Positions 18,391-28,207 of a stretch of DNA of 44,664 nt are shown piece after piece. Each line of letters starts with the position of its first letter. The first letter of the stretch is position 1. The position numbers and the translations under genes were made by a program. The notes beneath the pieces were generated by a model that was not told the origin of the DNA, ran no database searches, and saw only the letters and a program-made list of their open reading frames with translations. This DNA is from Porphyrobacter sp. (lineage in GTDB: Bacteria; Pseudomonadota; Alphaproteobacteria; Sphingomonadales; Sphingomonadaceae), in assembly GCA_013911835.1 (NCBI GenBank), contig JACESM010000003.1:1-44664 (forward strand), in the 5' to 3' direction.

Positions 18391-20934
18391 TTACTGATCG
18401 ATGGTTCCGGCCTTCGCGAGATCGCGGGGCGCCGACGACGAGCCAAGCCAGACCGTGACCGCACCCTGCGGCCGCACCCACTTGCGCTCCTGCTCGCTCC
18501 ACACGCTCAGCGGATGGTTGCTCGCTGCCGGATCGATGGTGATGACCGCCTCGCCCGAGGCACCGGGAGCAAGCTCGACCCGCTGGAAGCCGATCAGACG
18601 GCGCGGCGGTTGGGCGTGGCCGATGGTATCGGCGCTGGCGGGCAGGGTCACATAGGCTTGGACCACCTCGGCTCCGGCGCGCTTACCGGAATTGGTCACG
18701 GTGACACGCGCCTGCCATGACCCGCTCGCCGGATCGAAAGCGAGGCTAGGCGCGGTCTGGCTGAAGGTGGTGTAGGAAAGACCGTGACCGAAGGGGAAGG
18801 CAAGGCAGCTGTTGCGGCCCTCGAATTCGGGGCACTGGCTGGCAGGGCGGGTGTCATACCAGCGATAGCCGATTGCCAGATGCTCGCTGTAGGTGACCGC
18901 CTGCTTGCCATCCTCCTCGCGGATCACGCCGGGGAATTGCGCGGGCGCGGCATGATCGAGGAAGCCCTTGCCCTCGAACGGCACGGAGACCGGCAGCTTG
19001 CCGGAAGGGTTGACCTTGCCGAACAACACATCAGCCACGATGTTGCCGTCCTCCTGCCCCGGGAACCAGACTTCCACCATCGCCGGCCCGGCCGGGCCGA
19101 CAAACCGCTGCGGAAGCGCGACGCCGGCATTGTCCTTGAGCACCAGCGCGGTCTTGGCGTGCATCGGCTCCCCCGTCGCGGATGGTGCCGCGAGGATAGC
19201 ATCGATCATGGCCGTGGTGGCGCTGTTGCGAACCGGATTGGTCTCACCACTCGTGGCAATGATGTTGGAGCGCGGCGCGTACCAATCGAGCGTGTTGCCG
19301 GCCCCAGCGGGCTGCGCCAGCGTCTTGCCGGTGATGTCAGTAAAGGCCGCGCGGTCTGCGCCTTCTTCCGAAATCGTGCCCGCCATGATTACAACCGCAT
19401 CGGCCCCCGATGCCAGCGCGATGGCATCGGCGAAGCTCGCATCAGCGCCGTCGATCGTGGCGGTCTGGTTGGCATCGTCGACCAACACCAGCCGGACCGC
19501 TGCAGCGCCATTGCCCATGTCGGCCAAGGCATTGCGCAGCCCTTCGACGGGACTGACTGTATAGGCAGGCACCACATCCGAACTGCCGCCGCCAGCGCCC
19601 ATCGGCTCACCGACCACCGCGCCGCCCGCTACGGCCTGCTGGGCATAGACCTGACTGGCCTTGCCAATCAGCACCACCGTGCGGGCATCGGCGCGCAGCG
19701 GCAAGGCGCCATTGTTCTGCAACAACACCGCAGCCCGCGCGCCGATCTCGCGGGCCTTGGCACCGCCCGCGGCAAAATCGATCAGCGTCTGGGTCAGCGG
19801 GCGGTCAAAAATGCCAGCCTTGAAAGCCTGCGTGTAGCGCCGTTCAAGCGCAGTATCGATCTGACCGATATTCAGTTCCCCGCCCGCGATGGCCGCGTCC
19901 AGCTTGTCCGGCGCCCAGTGCAACGGCAGCGGCATTTCATGGTCCATGCCGTTGGCGAGGGTCGCGGCCGTGCTCTTCATCGCGAAGAAATCGGACTGGA
20001 CATAGCCGGTGAAGCCCCAGTCGTTACGCAAGATATCGGTCAGCAATTCCTTGCTTTCGCACGATGACTGTTCGTTGACGTAATTATAGGCGCACATCAC
20101 CGATGCAGCCTTGCCATCCTTCACCGCCATTTCGAACGGCAACAGGTAAAGCTCGCGCAGGGTCTGGCGGTCGACCGAGGTCTGGATCGTCTGCCGGTTG
20201 GTTTCCTGCTCGTTGGCGGCAAAGTGCTTGGGCATCGCGATCAGGCCCTGCGATTGGATCGCTTTGGTCTCGGCAACCGCCATCACCCCGCTGAGGTAGG
20301 GATCTTCGCCAAAATATTCGAAATTCCGCCCAAGGATCGGCAGCCGCGCCAGATTGACCCCGGGCGCTTCAAACACGTGCAGGCCAAGGTTCTTCATCTC
20401 GGCCGCGATCACCTCGCCATACATCCCGGCAATCGCCGGATCGAACGATGCGGCCGCTCCAATCGCCGAGGGTAGCGCGGTGGCCTTGGCTGAACTGGGA
20501 TGGGTGTAAGCGGCTGAAATGCCGCCAAAGCCGGGAATATTGAGCTGCACTTCTGCCACTTCGGGCGACACGCAGTCGTTCTGACCAAGGCCGACAGGGC
20601 CATTGGTTATGCGGAAGGTCGGAATGGCAAGCTCAGCAATGCCGCTGACATGGCGGGCACCAAAGCATTGCGGCAATTCGGGCAGCACTTCGGGCTTGGC
20701 ACCGGTCAACTGCTGGAACTTTTGCTGCAGGCTCATTTTCGCGAGGAGCAGCCGCGCGCGGCGATTGGCGATGCTTTCGCGGGCGGCATCATCGGACGCC
20801 GCGGCCTGCTCGGCGATGATCTCGGGCGCCATCCACGCGTGGGCCGGAGCGTCATCGGCCTGCGCCGTGCCGCCCAGCGCCATCGTCAATGCGAGAGCCG
20901 AAAGGCCGGTTTTGATGATCGAGCGCTTTTGCAT
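18391..20934 (-). CDS. Glycoside hydrolase family 3 (secreted/periplasmic)
   Basis: Signal peptide (LSALALTMALGGTAQA); KHFAANEQETNR, GFTGYVQSDFFAM nucleophile region, GH3 C-terminal and fibronectin-III-like domains. Confidence 0.9.
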   Translation of the reverse strand: MQKRSIIKTGLSALALTMALGGTAQADDAPAHAWMAPEIIAEQAAASDDAARESIANRRARLLLAKMSLQQKFQQLTGAKPEVLPELPQCFGARHVSGIAELAIPTFRITNGPVGLGQNDCVSPEVAEVQLNIPGFGGISAAYTHPSSAKATALPSAIGAAASFDPAIAGMYGEVIAAEMKNLGLHVFEAPGVNLARLPILGRNFEYFGEDPYLSGVMAVAETKAIQSQGLIAMPKHFAANEQETNRQTIQTSVDRQTLRELYLLPFEMAVKDGKAASVMCAYNYVNEQSSCESKELLTDILRNDWGFTGYVQSDFFAMKSTAATLANGMDHEMPLPLHWAPDKLDAAIAGGELNIGQIDTALERRYTQAFKAGIFDRPLTQTLIDFAAGGAKAREIGARAAVLLQNNGALPLRADARTVVLIGKASQVYAQQAVAGGAVVGEPMGAGGGSSDVVPAYTVSPVEGLRNALADMGNGAAAVRLVLVDDANQTATIDGADASFADAIALASGADAVVIMAGTISEEGADRAAFTDITGKTLAQPAGAGNTLDWYAPRSNIIATSGETNPVRNSATTAMIDAILAAPSATGEPMHAKTALVLKDNAGVALPQRFVGPAGPAMVEVWFPGQEDGNIVADVLFGKVNPSGKLPVSVPFEGKGFLDHAAPAQFPGVIREEDGKQAVTYSEHLAIGYRWYDTRPASQCPEFEGRNSCLAFPFGHGLSYTTFSQTAPSLAFDPASGSWQARVTVTNSGKRAGAEVVQAYVTLPASADTIGHAQPPRRLIGFQRVELAPGASGEAVITIDPAASNHPLSVWSEQERKWVRPQGAVTVWLGSSSAPRDLAKAGTIDQ

Positions 20935-20961
20935 GATGATCCCTCTTTTGATCGATGGTTT

Positions 20962-22227
20962 TCAGGCCGTAGCCGCATCGGGTTTGGATGACGGCGTGCG
21001 CAGCAGGCTCCACAGCACCACCGCGCCCACCAGATCGAGCGCGGCCAGCGCCACGAACAGCGGATCATAGCCATAGGTATCGGCGCTCTGTCCGATCAGG
21101 AAGGTGAAGCCCAGCCCGCCGATCCAGGCAAAGGTTCCCGCCATGCCGCTGGCCGTGCCAACTGCGCGCCGATCGAACACGTCGCTGCATAAGGTCAGCA
21201 GCGCGCCGTTGAGCATCTGGTGCGCAAACCCGCCGAGACAGAACAGCGCAATGGCGACTTCGGGCGATCCTGCCCACCCGATGAAGGCCAATGCTCCCAT
21301 CAGCAAGGCGCCGATGGTCATGGTGATCTTGCGCGAACCCACCAGCGATGCGCCGCGCGCGATCAGAAACGACGGCAGGACGCCCGCCGCCAAGGAACCA
21401 AGGTCAGCTGCGACAAATGGCAGCCATGCCATCGCCGCGATGCCTTTGAGATCGACGTTCCACGCCGCAACGAGATAGAGCGGGATGAAGAAATTGAACG
21501 TCTGCCATGCTGGTTCTGCCAGGAACCGGGGGATCGCAATTGCCCAGAATCCGCGCGATTTGACCACATCCAGCCGGGTTGCCGGCTTGGTGCCCATCCC
21601 GGATTCAAGCTCGCGCCCGCCCTCAATCGTGGCGCGTTCTTCGGGCGTGAGGCGCGGATGCTGATCCGGGTCGCGGTATCCGATCCACCACATGCCAGCC
21701 CACACGAGGCTCATCATGCCCGTCACCAGAAAGGCCGACTGCCAGCCCCAGGTCACGATACAGAAGATTACGATGGGCGGGGCGAGAATGGCGCCAAAGC
21801 TGGTGCCGATCTGAAACGCGCTGGTGGCCAAGGGGCGTTCGCTAGGCGGAAACCAGTTCGCCACCGTCTTGGTGCCCGCCGGAATGGCCGCAGCTTCCGT
21901 TGCGCCAAGCAGGCCGCGGAAAAACGCCAGCCCTTGCCAGCCGGTCGCAAGGCCATGCGCCATATTGGCCAGCGCCCAGCCAACCGCGAACAGGAAGAAG
22001 CCAAGCCGGGTGCCAAGCAAATCCAGCACCGCCCCGGCCACCGTCTGCATCACCGTATAGGCCGCCTGAAACGCCATCACGACATAGCTGTATTGCTCCG
22101 TCGTCAGCCCGAGCTCTTCGGTCAGCGTCGGCGCCGCAACCGAGAGCGATGCGCGGGCGAGATAGTTCAGCACCGTGCCGAGCGTGACCAGCCCGATAAT
22201 CCACCAGCGCAACGGCAACTTACGCAT
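20962..22227 (-). CDS. exuT: MFS transporter, hexuronate (ExuT/ACS family)-like
   Basis: RWWIIGLVTLGTVLNYLARASLSVAAPTLTEELGLTTEQYSYVVMAFQAAYTVMQ...FRGLLGATEAAAIPAGTKTVANWFPPSERPLATSAFQIGTSFGAILAPP. Confidence 0.8.
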   Translation of the reverse strand: MRKLPLRWWIIGLVTLGTVLNYLARASLSVAAPTLTEELGLTTEQYSYVVMAFQAAYTVMQTVAGAVLDLLGTRLGFFLFAVGWALANMAHGLATGWQGLAFFRGLLGATEAAAIPAGTKTVANWFPPSERPLATSAFQIGTSFGAILAPPIVIFCIVTWGWQSAFLVTGMMSLVWAGMWWIGYRDPDQHPRLTPEERATIEGGRELESGMGTKPATRLDVVKSRGFWAIAIPRFLAEPAWQTFNFFIPLYLVAAWNVDLKGIAAMAWLPFVAADLGSLAAGVLPSFLIARGASLVGSRKITMTIGALLMGALAFIGWAGSPEVAIALFCLGGFAHQMLNGALLTLCSDVFDRRAVGTASGMAGTFAWIGGLGFTFLIGQSADTYGYDPLFVALAALDLVGAVVLWSLLRTPSSKPDAATA

Positions 22228-22319
22228 TATGACCCCCGGATGCCTTCAGGAAGGCAGTTCGTGACAGGAAAAAGCGGGGCCGGTGCAATCATGACCGGCC
22301 CACAGGGGGAGGGAGTCCG

Positions 22320-24557
22320 TCAGAAGCCGACCTTGACCCGCACACCGGCAAAGCGTGTGTAATTGCGCGCAAGTTGCTGGGTCAGAACGATATTGCCGCC
22401 AAAGAAATTGCGGCTATCGGCGATGCCAGCCGCATATTCCTTGTCGAACAGGTTGTTCACAAAGGCGGTGACTGACCAGTTATCGTTTTCATTGCTCTTG
22501 AGCCCAAGGCTCAGGTTGACGATGTCGTAGCTATCTTGCTGTGTGAACGGGCTCCCGAACAGGTCGTAGGTCACTTCGCTCTGCCAATTGTAGTTGACGT
22601 TGGCAAAGGCGCTCACCGGCGAGCTACCCAACGGCGTTTCATAAGATGCACCCATGGTATACTTGAACTCAGGTGAGTTAGCGAGGCGTGAGCCAGCCAG
22701 ATCCTGAACGTTGCGGTTGAGCGTCGCGTCGAAAACGCAGCCCTGCGCTGCCGTCTGCCCGGTGAAGCATTGCGCGCCGGCAAACTCCTGAATCGTCGCG
22801 TCAGTGTAGGCAGCTGAGCCGAACACGTCCAAGCCGTCGGTGATTTCGAAGCTGCTCTCAAATTCGACGCCTCGGGTGCGCAGCTTCCCGACATTGTTGA
22901 GCTCAACCAGAATGCCTTCGGTCTGGGTGACGACTGCGCTTTGAGCTTGGAAATCATTGTAGTCGGTCCAGAAACCGGTCAGCGAAAACGAAAGGCGATT
23001 GTCGATCACCCGGCCTTTGAGGCCGATTTCGTAGGCCACGCTGGTTTCTGCCGATACCGGGTTATCCGCCCGCCGCTGTGTAAAGCCAGACGAGACGTCG
23101 TAAGCTTGGCCCTTGTAGCCGGTGCCGATCGAGGCAAACAGGTTGATGTCGGGGGTCACAAAATGCTGCAATGACAATTTCCCGGTGACGGCCGTGTCGC
23201 TGGCTGCGCCATTGAAAGTCACCGGGGTCGGCAGGTTGCGTTCCTCAAACCGCACCGCAATTTCTTCGCGGTTGAGCCGCGCGCCGCCGGTCACCGTCGT
23301 ATCAGGCCCAAGATCATAGGACAGCTGCGTGAATGCGGCGTAGCTGGTGGTTGACGCGGTCGAATCCCAATTAGCTACCGCCACCGGGCCGCGGGTAAAG
23401 GCGCGGTCGGTCGACGCGTCGGCAAAGAACAACCCGAACATATATTCAAACCCGTCCGCCGATGGCGAGGTCAGGCGCAATTCCTGGCTGAACTGCTTGG
23501 AGGCATAGGGCCCCCCTTGAAAAATCAGCGCCAGATCGGTGCCGTCAACATCCTGCCCGAACTGGTAGCTCCATTCCTGATAGCCGGTCACCGAAGTCAG
23601 CGTGGCAAAGCCAAGATCGATATCGACCTTGCCAATCAGGCTTGTCTGTTCATTGTCCGCAATCGGATCGCGATCAAACCTGATGGTGTTTGCGCCAAGC
23701 CCGACTTCCACGCCCGTCCGGTCAAACGCATTGCCGAAGAACAGGCTTCCTGCAGGCAGTTGCAGGTAGGTCGCGGCATTGCCCAGCACATCGCGTTCGC
23801 TGTGATCCGCGATCAGGGTGATGTCGGCTGCCCCAAGTTCGACCACCAGCTTGCCGCGAATGCCGAAACCTTCTTCGCCGTTCAGGCTGTTCCCGGTTTC
23901 GAGGTTATCGATGTAGCCATCGCGGTCGACATAATAGCCGTTGACCCGGAAGCCGACGCTGTCGCCAATCGGGCCCGACAGGGTTGCGTTCACCCGCTTC
24001 TCGCCGTCGGTCGTCAGCACACCTTCCGCCGATCCGGTAAAGACGTCGCTTGGTGCTTTGGTGACAATGTTGATGACACCGGCCGACGCATTCTTGCCGA
24101 ACAAGGTGCCTTGCGGCCCGCGCAGGACTTCGATCCGGGCAATGTCGGTCAGGTTGGAGAATGCCTGACCCTGCTGCACCACCGCGACATCGTCGATCAC
24201 GACCGAAACGCTGGGTTCGACACTGGTCGAGAACGAGAAGGTGCCGATCCCGCGCAGGGCGATGGTCGATTCGTTGTTGTTGGCCGCACCATTGATGGTC
24301 AGCGACGGCGAAACGCGGGTGATGTCTGCGAAATCGTTGACGTTCGCTGCGGCCAAGGCGGTGTCCGAGAATGCCGAGACCGATACCGGGACTTCAATGA
24401 TGTCCTGCGATCGCTTTTGCGCGGTCACGATAATCACATTGCCGCTGTCTTCGGTGCTGGCTTCGGCGCTGACGTCATCGACCGCTTCTTGCGCAAGCGC
24501 AGGAGTGGCGAACGCAAGAGCCGAGGCCCCCGCAAGAAGCATTGTGAACCGGCCCAT
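22320..24557 (-). CDS. TonB-dependent receptor
   Basis: Signal peptide, TonB box region (DSGNVIIVTAQKRSQDIIEVPVSVSAF), plug (RIEVLRGPQGTLFGKNASAGVINIVTKAP), C-terminal ...RFAGVRVKVGF. Confidence 0.95.
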   Translation of the reverse strand: MGRFTMLLAGASALAFATPALAQEAVDDVSAEASTEDSGNVIIVTAQKRSQDIIEVPVSVSAFSDTALAAANVNDFADITRVSPSLTINGAANNNESTIALRGIGTFSFSTSVEPSVSVVIDDVAVVQQGQAFSNLTDIARIEVLRGPQGTLFGKNASAGVINIVTKAPSDVFTGSAEGVLTTDGEKRVNATLSGPIGDSVGFRVNGYYVDRDGYIDNLETGNSLNGEEGFGIRGKLVVELGAADITLIADHSERDVLGNAATYLQLPAGSLFFGNAFDRTGVEVGLGANTIRFDRDPIADNEQTSLIGKVDIDLGFATLTSVTGYQEWSYQFGQDVDGTDLALIFQGGPYASKQFSQELRLTSPSADGFEYMFGLFFADASTDRAFTRGPVAVANWDSTASTTSYAAFTQLSYDLGPDTTVTGGARLNREEIAVRFEERNLPTPVTFNGAASDTAVTGKLSLQHFVTPDINLFASIGTGYKGQAYDVSSGFTQRRADNPVSAETSVAYEIGLKGRVIDNRLSFSLTGFWTDYNDFQAQSAVVTQTEGILVELNNVGKLRTRGVEFESSFEITDGLDVFGSAAYTDATIQEFAGAQCFTGQTAAQGCVFDATLNRNVQDLAGSRLANSPEFKYTMGASYETPLGSSPVSAFANVNYNWQSEVTYDLFGSPFTQQDSYDIVNLSLGLKSNENDNWSVTAFVNNLFDKEYAAGIADSRNFFGGNIVLTQQLARNYTRFAGVRVKVGF

Positions 24558-24809
24558 GACAACTCTCCCACTTATCTGTTTTTCCAATTGGTCATCACCA
24601 TGATGCATATTGGTAAGGCCTGTCAATCGTGATTCTGTCATATGGTGGCAAGTCGCCTCACCCGGGTGTACGCGGAGCCTTGCTGGCCAGAGCCCGCCAA
24701 CGGGCAGGGTTCTTGGGTATTTGAATAGCTTGCACTCGCTTGGGTCACTCGAATTGCGCTGGCAGAGGCAATGGCGCCTGCGAGCCGCCTATCAATACGG
24801 GTAGCGAAT

Positions 24810-24824
24810 TAATTGGACTGACCA
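24810..24824. promoter_or_regulatory. Candidate FCD-regulator operator ATTGGACTGACCAAT
   Basis: 14/15 match to a FadR-type ATTGGTCNGACCAAT pattern, upstream of the TonB receptor gene. Confidence 0.35.
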
Positions 24825-24934
24825 ATCCGCCGCTCCGAGCTTGCGGAGTCGCTGCCGACAACGAAGAAACCGCAAAGCACTATGGCTGTTCGTCAGCACG
24901 CTTCCGCCTTGGTGAAGCAACGTGCATTCCGGAG

Positions 24935-26233
24935 TTATTCCGCCGCTTCGCGCGTCTCTTTTTCCATCAGCGCCACTCGCGGGTCATTGGGCGAGACCCA
25001 TTCCTCGCCGATCGCCTGTTCGACCCAAAGTTCGTCCGGCACGTTCTGGGGCCCAATCATGCGGTCGCAGTGCTGGTGGAACCAGTAGATGCGCGATTCC
25101 TGATAGCTCAGCGGCACGCTCCGGAAGCCGCGACTTTCCATCGAGCGCTGGATCGCCTCGCCGAACTGGGTGTCCTCCTGGATGAGCTTGGCCATCGCCC
25201 GCCCGTTGGGTGATGTCTCGTCGGGCACGGTCCACAGGTCGGGCGCCTCGCCGTCACCCCAATCGGGGGCCATGGTGATCAGTTCCAGCCGCGTGGTCGT
25301 TAGCGAGGTTGGCCAGAAGATCAGCGGCGGCACGAAGTAGTTCGACAGCGGCGAGACCCAGTTGGGGAAGATCGTGTAGCTCTGGGTATGGGTGCGGCCC
25401 AACTCGCCCACGGTCTCGATCGCGGTCCAGTTGGGCGCATTCGCGAGCGCGCGCACCGACTCGCGCTGCATCTCGCGCGGCGGGGGTGCGAGCATCCGGC
25501 CATGCCCGCCCGGATAGAGGTGATTGACGTTGCGCTTGGCATCCACCAGCGGCGCGACCGTTTCGGGGTGGATGAAGGGCACATGGTAGACCTCCATGTT
25601 GGCCTCCATCGCCACCTTCCAGTTGCACTGGAGATCGAACGAATGGCGCGCGGCGAGGCGCAGCTTGTCGAAGCCGAACTCCTCCCATTCTTCGGCGATG
25701 GGGCCGAGAAAGTCGCGCAAGCTGGGCGCGCCGTCGTCGAAATTGACGAAGATGAGCTTGCCGAACATCTCGCACCTGACCGGGATCAGGCCGCGCGTGG
25801 CCATGTCGAGATCGACGAAATCCTGCCGCTCGGGCACGCCGATCAGGGTGCCGTCGGTCTTGTAGGTCCAGGCGTGGTAGGGGCACACCAGCCGCCGCGC
25901 GCAGCCCTTGTCCTGCGTCACCACCGGCGCGCCGCGGTGGCGGCAGGTGTTGTAGAAGGCGCGCACCACGCCATCGGTGCCGTGGACGATGATGATCGGA
26001 TCGCCGGCATTGTTCCAGCGCATGAAGCTGCCCGGCTCAGGCACTTCATCGAGATGCGCGGCGAACAGCCAGGTCTTGCGGAAGATGTGCTGCTGTTCGA
26101 GCGCGTAATACGCGGCGCTGGTGTAGCGCGCGGCGGGGACATCGGGCAGCCGCGGGAAGCCCGGCGGGGGCGCCTTGCGTTGCCCCTCCCACTCCATCAG
26201 CGCCTTCAGCGTCGCGATCGTGGCGGAGTCCAT
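24935..26233 (-). CDS. Rieske non-heme iron oxygenase alpha subunit (RO1)
   Basis: Rieske CRHRG...CPYHAWTY; mononuclear Fe motif NWKVAMEANMEVYHVPFIH. Confidence 0.93.
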   Translation of the reverse strand: MDSATIATLKALMEWEGQRKAPPPGFPRLPDVPAARYTSAAYYALEQQHIFRKTWLFAAHLDEVPEPGSFMRWNNAGDPIIIVHGTDGVVRAFYNTCRHRGAPVVTQDKGCARRLVCPYHAWTYKTDGTLIGVPERQDFVDLDMATRGLIPVRCEMFGKLIFVNFDDGAPSLRDFLGPIAEEWEEFGFDKLRLAARHSFDLQCNWKVAMEANMEVYHVPFIHPETVAPLVDAKRNVNHLYPGGHGRMLAPPPREMQRESVRALANAPNWTAIETVGELGRTHTQSYTIFPNWVSPLSNYFVPPLIFWPTSLTTTRLELITMAPDWGDGEAPDLWTVPDETSPNGRAMAKLIQEDTQFGEAIQRSMESRGFRSVPLSYQESRIYWFHQHCDRMIGPQNVPDELWVEQAIGEEWVSPNDPRVALMEKETREAAE

Positions 26234-26264
26234 GGCGTGCCTCTCCCTGCGAATCGTCAGTTAT

Positions 26265-26284
26265 TATGCAACGCATGTTGCACA
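26265..26284. promoter_or_regulatory. TetR-operator-like palindrome TATGCAAC-gcat-GTTGCACA
   Basis: Located in the divergent RO1/RO2 promoter; same half-sites and N4 spacing as 7866-7885. Confidence 0.7.
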
Positions 26285-26342
26285 TAGTCTCGCGGATGGC
26301 TAGACCTGCATTCGGCGATGAATCTTGGGAGAGGGCAGCGCG

Positions 26343-27611
26343 ATGCAAGTGATGGACCTTCAGAAGGGTGCGGCTGCCAGTGCCGAGCGGGTAAGCGCCG
26401 CTGCTCGTGCCACGCTCGAACAGCACGCTGCTGCATTGCTTCGGCACACTGCGGACGGCACTTTCCCGTTGGCGGCGGACGTCATGGCGCTGAATGCCGA
26501 TCACTACACTTCGCCCGAACGGTTCGAGGCCGAGAAGAGGCGCATCTTCCGGCGGGTTCCGGTGGTGCTTGCCGCCTCCTGCGAACTTCCCAAGGCCGGA
26601 GACTACAAGACGCTCGAAGTTGTCGGTATTCCGGTCCTGCTTGTGAGGGACCGGCAAGGCAAAGCACATGCCCTGCTCAACGCCTGCACCCATCGCGGGG
26701 CGGCGGTGGCATCGGGGTGCGGCACGGCGGCGCGCTTCACCTGCCCCTATCACGGCTGGACCTTCGCGCAGGATGGCGCGCTCATTGGCGTTGCAAGTTC
26801 GGTCGATTTCGGTGCCGTCGACAAGGCGATGCTGGCGATGAAACGCTTCCCTGTCGCAGAGCGCGCCGGGCTGATCTGGGCGATCCTCGATCCCGACAGC
26901 CCGCATGACCCTGCCGCCATGCTCGGTGGGAGCGACGAACTCATCGCGGGGTTCGGCCTTGCCGACTGGACGTTGATTGAAAGCCGAACGCTTCACGGCC
27001 CCAACTGGAAGCTCGCCTTCGACGCGCATCTTGAATTCTACCACGTGCCGGTGCTTCACCGCGAGACCTTTGGCCCGGAACGGAGCAACCGCGCCTTCTA
27101 TTTTGCGCAAGGCCCTCACCAGCGGGTGATTGCGCCGCAGGGCCGTCCGGAGGTGACCGCGCCGGACGATCTCTATGCCTTGGGCCGCCTGCCTGCGTCA
27201 CACGAGCCGATCGATCCGCTGCTGATGGGCGAGTGGATTTTGTTTCCCGGCACCTCGATCAACACCTTCTATATTGGCGGCATTCGCTGCGTGCTGGTTT
27301 CGATCGTTGTGCCCGGCGCCGAAGTTGGCACCTCGACAACCACCCAGACCTTCCTTGCCGAAACGCCCCCCGATGATGCGACCCGCGCGGCGATGGGCGA
27401 GATGTGCGCCTTCCTTGCGCATGTGGTGGGCGATGAAGACCTGCCCACTTCAGCGTTCCAGCAAAAGGTCATGGCGACCGGCCTCGTTGGCGAAGTGCGC
27501 TTCGGCCGCAACGAGGGCGGCTTGCAGCACTTTCACAAGTGGCTCGACATGGTGATCGCGGCGGACGACACCGCTCTTTCCGACTTTCTGGGAGCCACAT
27601 GCCAGCCGTAA
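26343..27611 (+). CDS. Rieske non-heme iron oxygenase alpha subunit (RO2)
   Basis: CTHRGAAVASGCGTAARFTCPYHGWTF; NWKLAFDAHLEFYHVPVLH; RBS gggagaggg upstream of the ATG at 26343. Confidence 0.9.
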   Translation: MQVMDLQKGAAASAERVSAAARATLEQHAAALLRHTADGTFPLAADVMALNADHYTSPERFEAEKRRIFRRVPVVLAASCELPKAGDYKTLEVVGIPVLLVRDRQGKAHALLNACTHRGAAVASGCGTAARFTCPYHGWTFAQDGALIGVASSVDFGAVDKAMLAMKRFPVAERAGLIWAILDPDSPHDPAAMLGGSDELIAGFGLADWTLIESRTLHGPNWKLAFDAHLEFYHVPVLHRETFGPERSNRAFYFAQGPHQRVIAPQGRPEVTAPDDLYALGRLPASHEPIDPLLMGEWILFPGTSINTFYIGGIRCVLVSIVVPGAEVGTSTTTQTFLAETPPDDATRAAMGEMCAFLAHVVGDEDLPTSAFQQKVMATGLVGEVRFGRNEGGLQHFHKWLDMVIAADDTALSDFLGATCQP

Positions 27612-28204
27612 TCGATCACGACGCCCGCCGCACAGCGCTCGCCGAGGTCGCTGCCGATCTGCTGGCAAGCGGCGGCGCCGAGGCCGCAACCGTGCGCGCC
27701 GTTGCCGCAGCGGCTGGCTTCAGCACCAAGGCGGTGACGCATTATTTCCCCGATAAGCGCGCGCTGATGCTGCTGACCTATCGCCACGCGGCCCTGAGTT
27801 CGCAGGCGCGCACCGATGCCTCGCAGCCAGCTGATGGCGGCGACATCAAGGCATTGCTGCACGCTCTGCTGCCGACCGATCCGAAGGTGGAGCGAGATTG
27901 GCGGGTGTGGTTCTCCTTCTGGGGGCTCGCTATCGCCGACCCCGAGTTCGCCGCCGAACAACGTGAACGAATGCGCGATTTCGTTAGCCAGATCGCTGCC
28001 ATACTCGCGGCCGATCCAGACTGCGCCCATCTGACTGCGGAGCAACGTCCCGTCATCGCCAGCGCGCTGCTAGCCGCGCTGTTCGGGACCGTCACCCAGG
28101 CGATTTTCGATCCCGAAGCTTGGCCCGCAGCACGGCAGAGCGATGCGATTGACGAGGCTCTCATGCGGATTGCGGGTATGGTTTTTGATCACAAGGAGGG
28201 ATGA
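27599..28204 (+). CDS. TetR-family transcriptional regulator (TetR-1)
   Basis: N-terminal HTH: LAEVAADLLASGGAEAATVRAVAAAAGFSTKAVTHYFPDKRALMLLTYRHA. Confidence 0.88.
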   Translation: MPAVIDHDARRTALAEVAADLLASGGAEAATVRAVAAAAGFSTKAVTHYFPDKRALMLLTYRHAALSSQARTDASQPADGGDIKALLHALLPTDPKVERDWRVWFSFWGLAIADPEFAAEQRERMRDFVSQIAAILAADPDCAHLTAEQRPVIASALLAALFGTVTQAIFDPEAWPAARQSDAIDEALMRIAGMVFDHKEG

Positions 28205-28207
28205 AGG

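Noticed and set aside
18784-20067. 427-aa plus-strand ORF opposite GH3
   Set aside because: Antisense artefact of GC-rich coding sequence.
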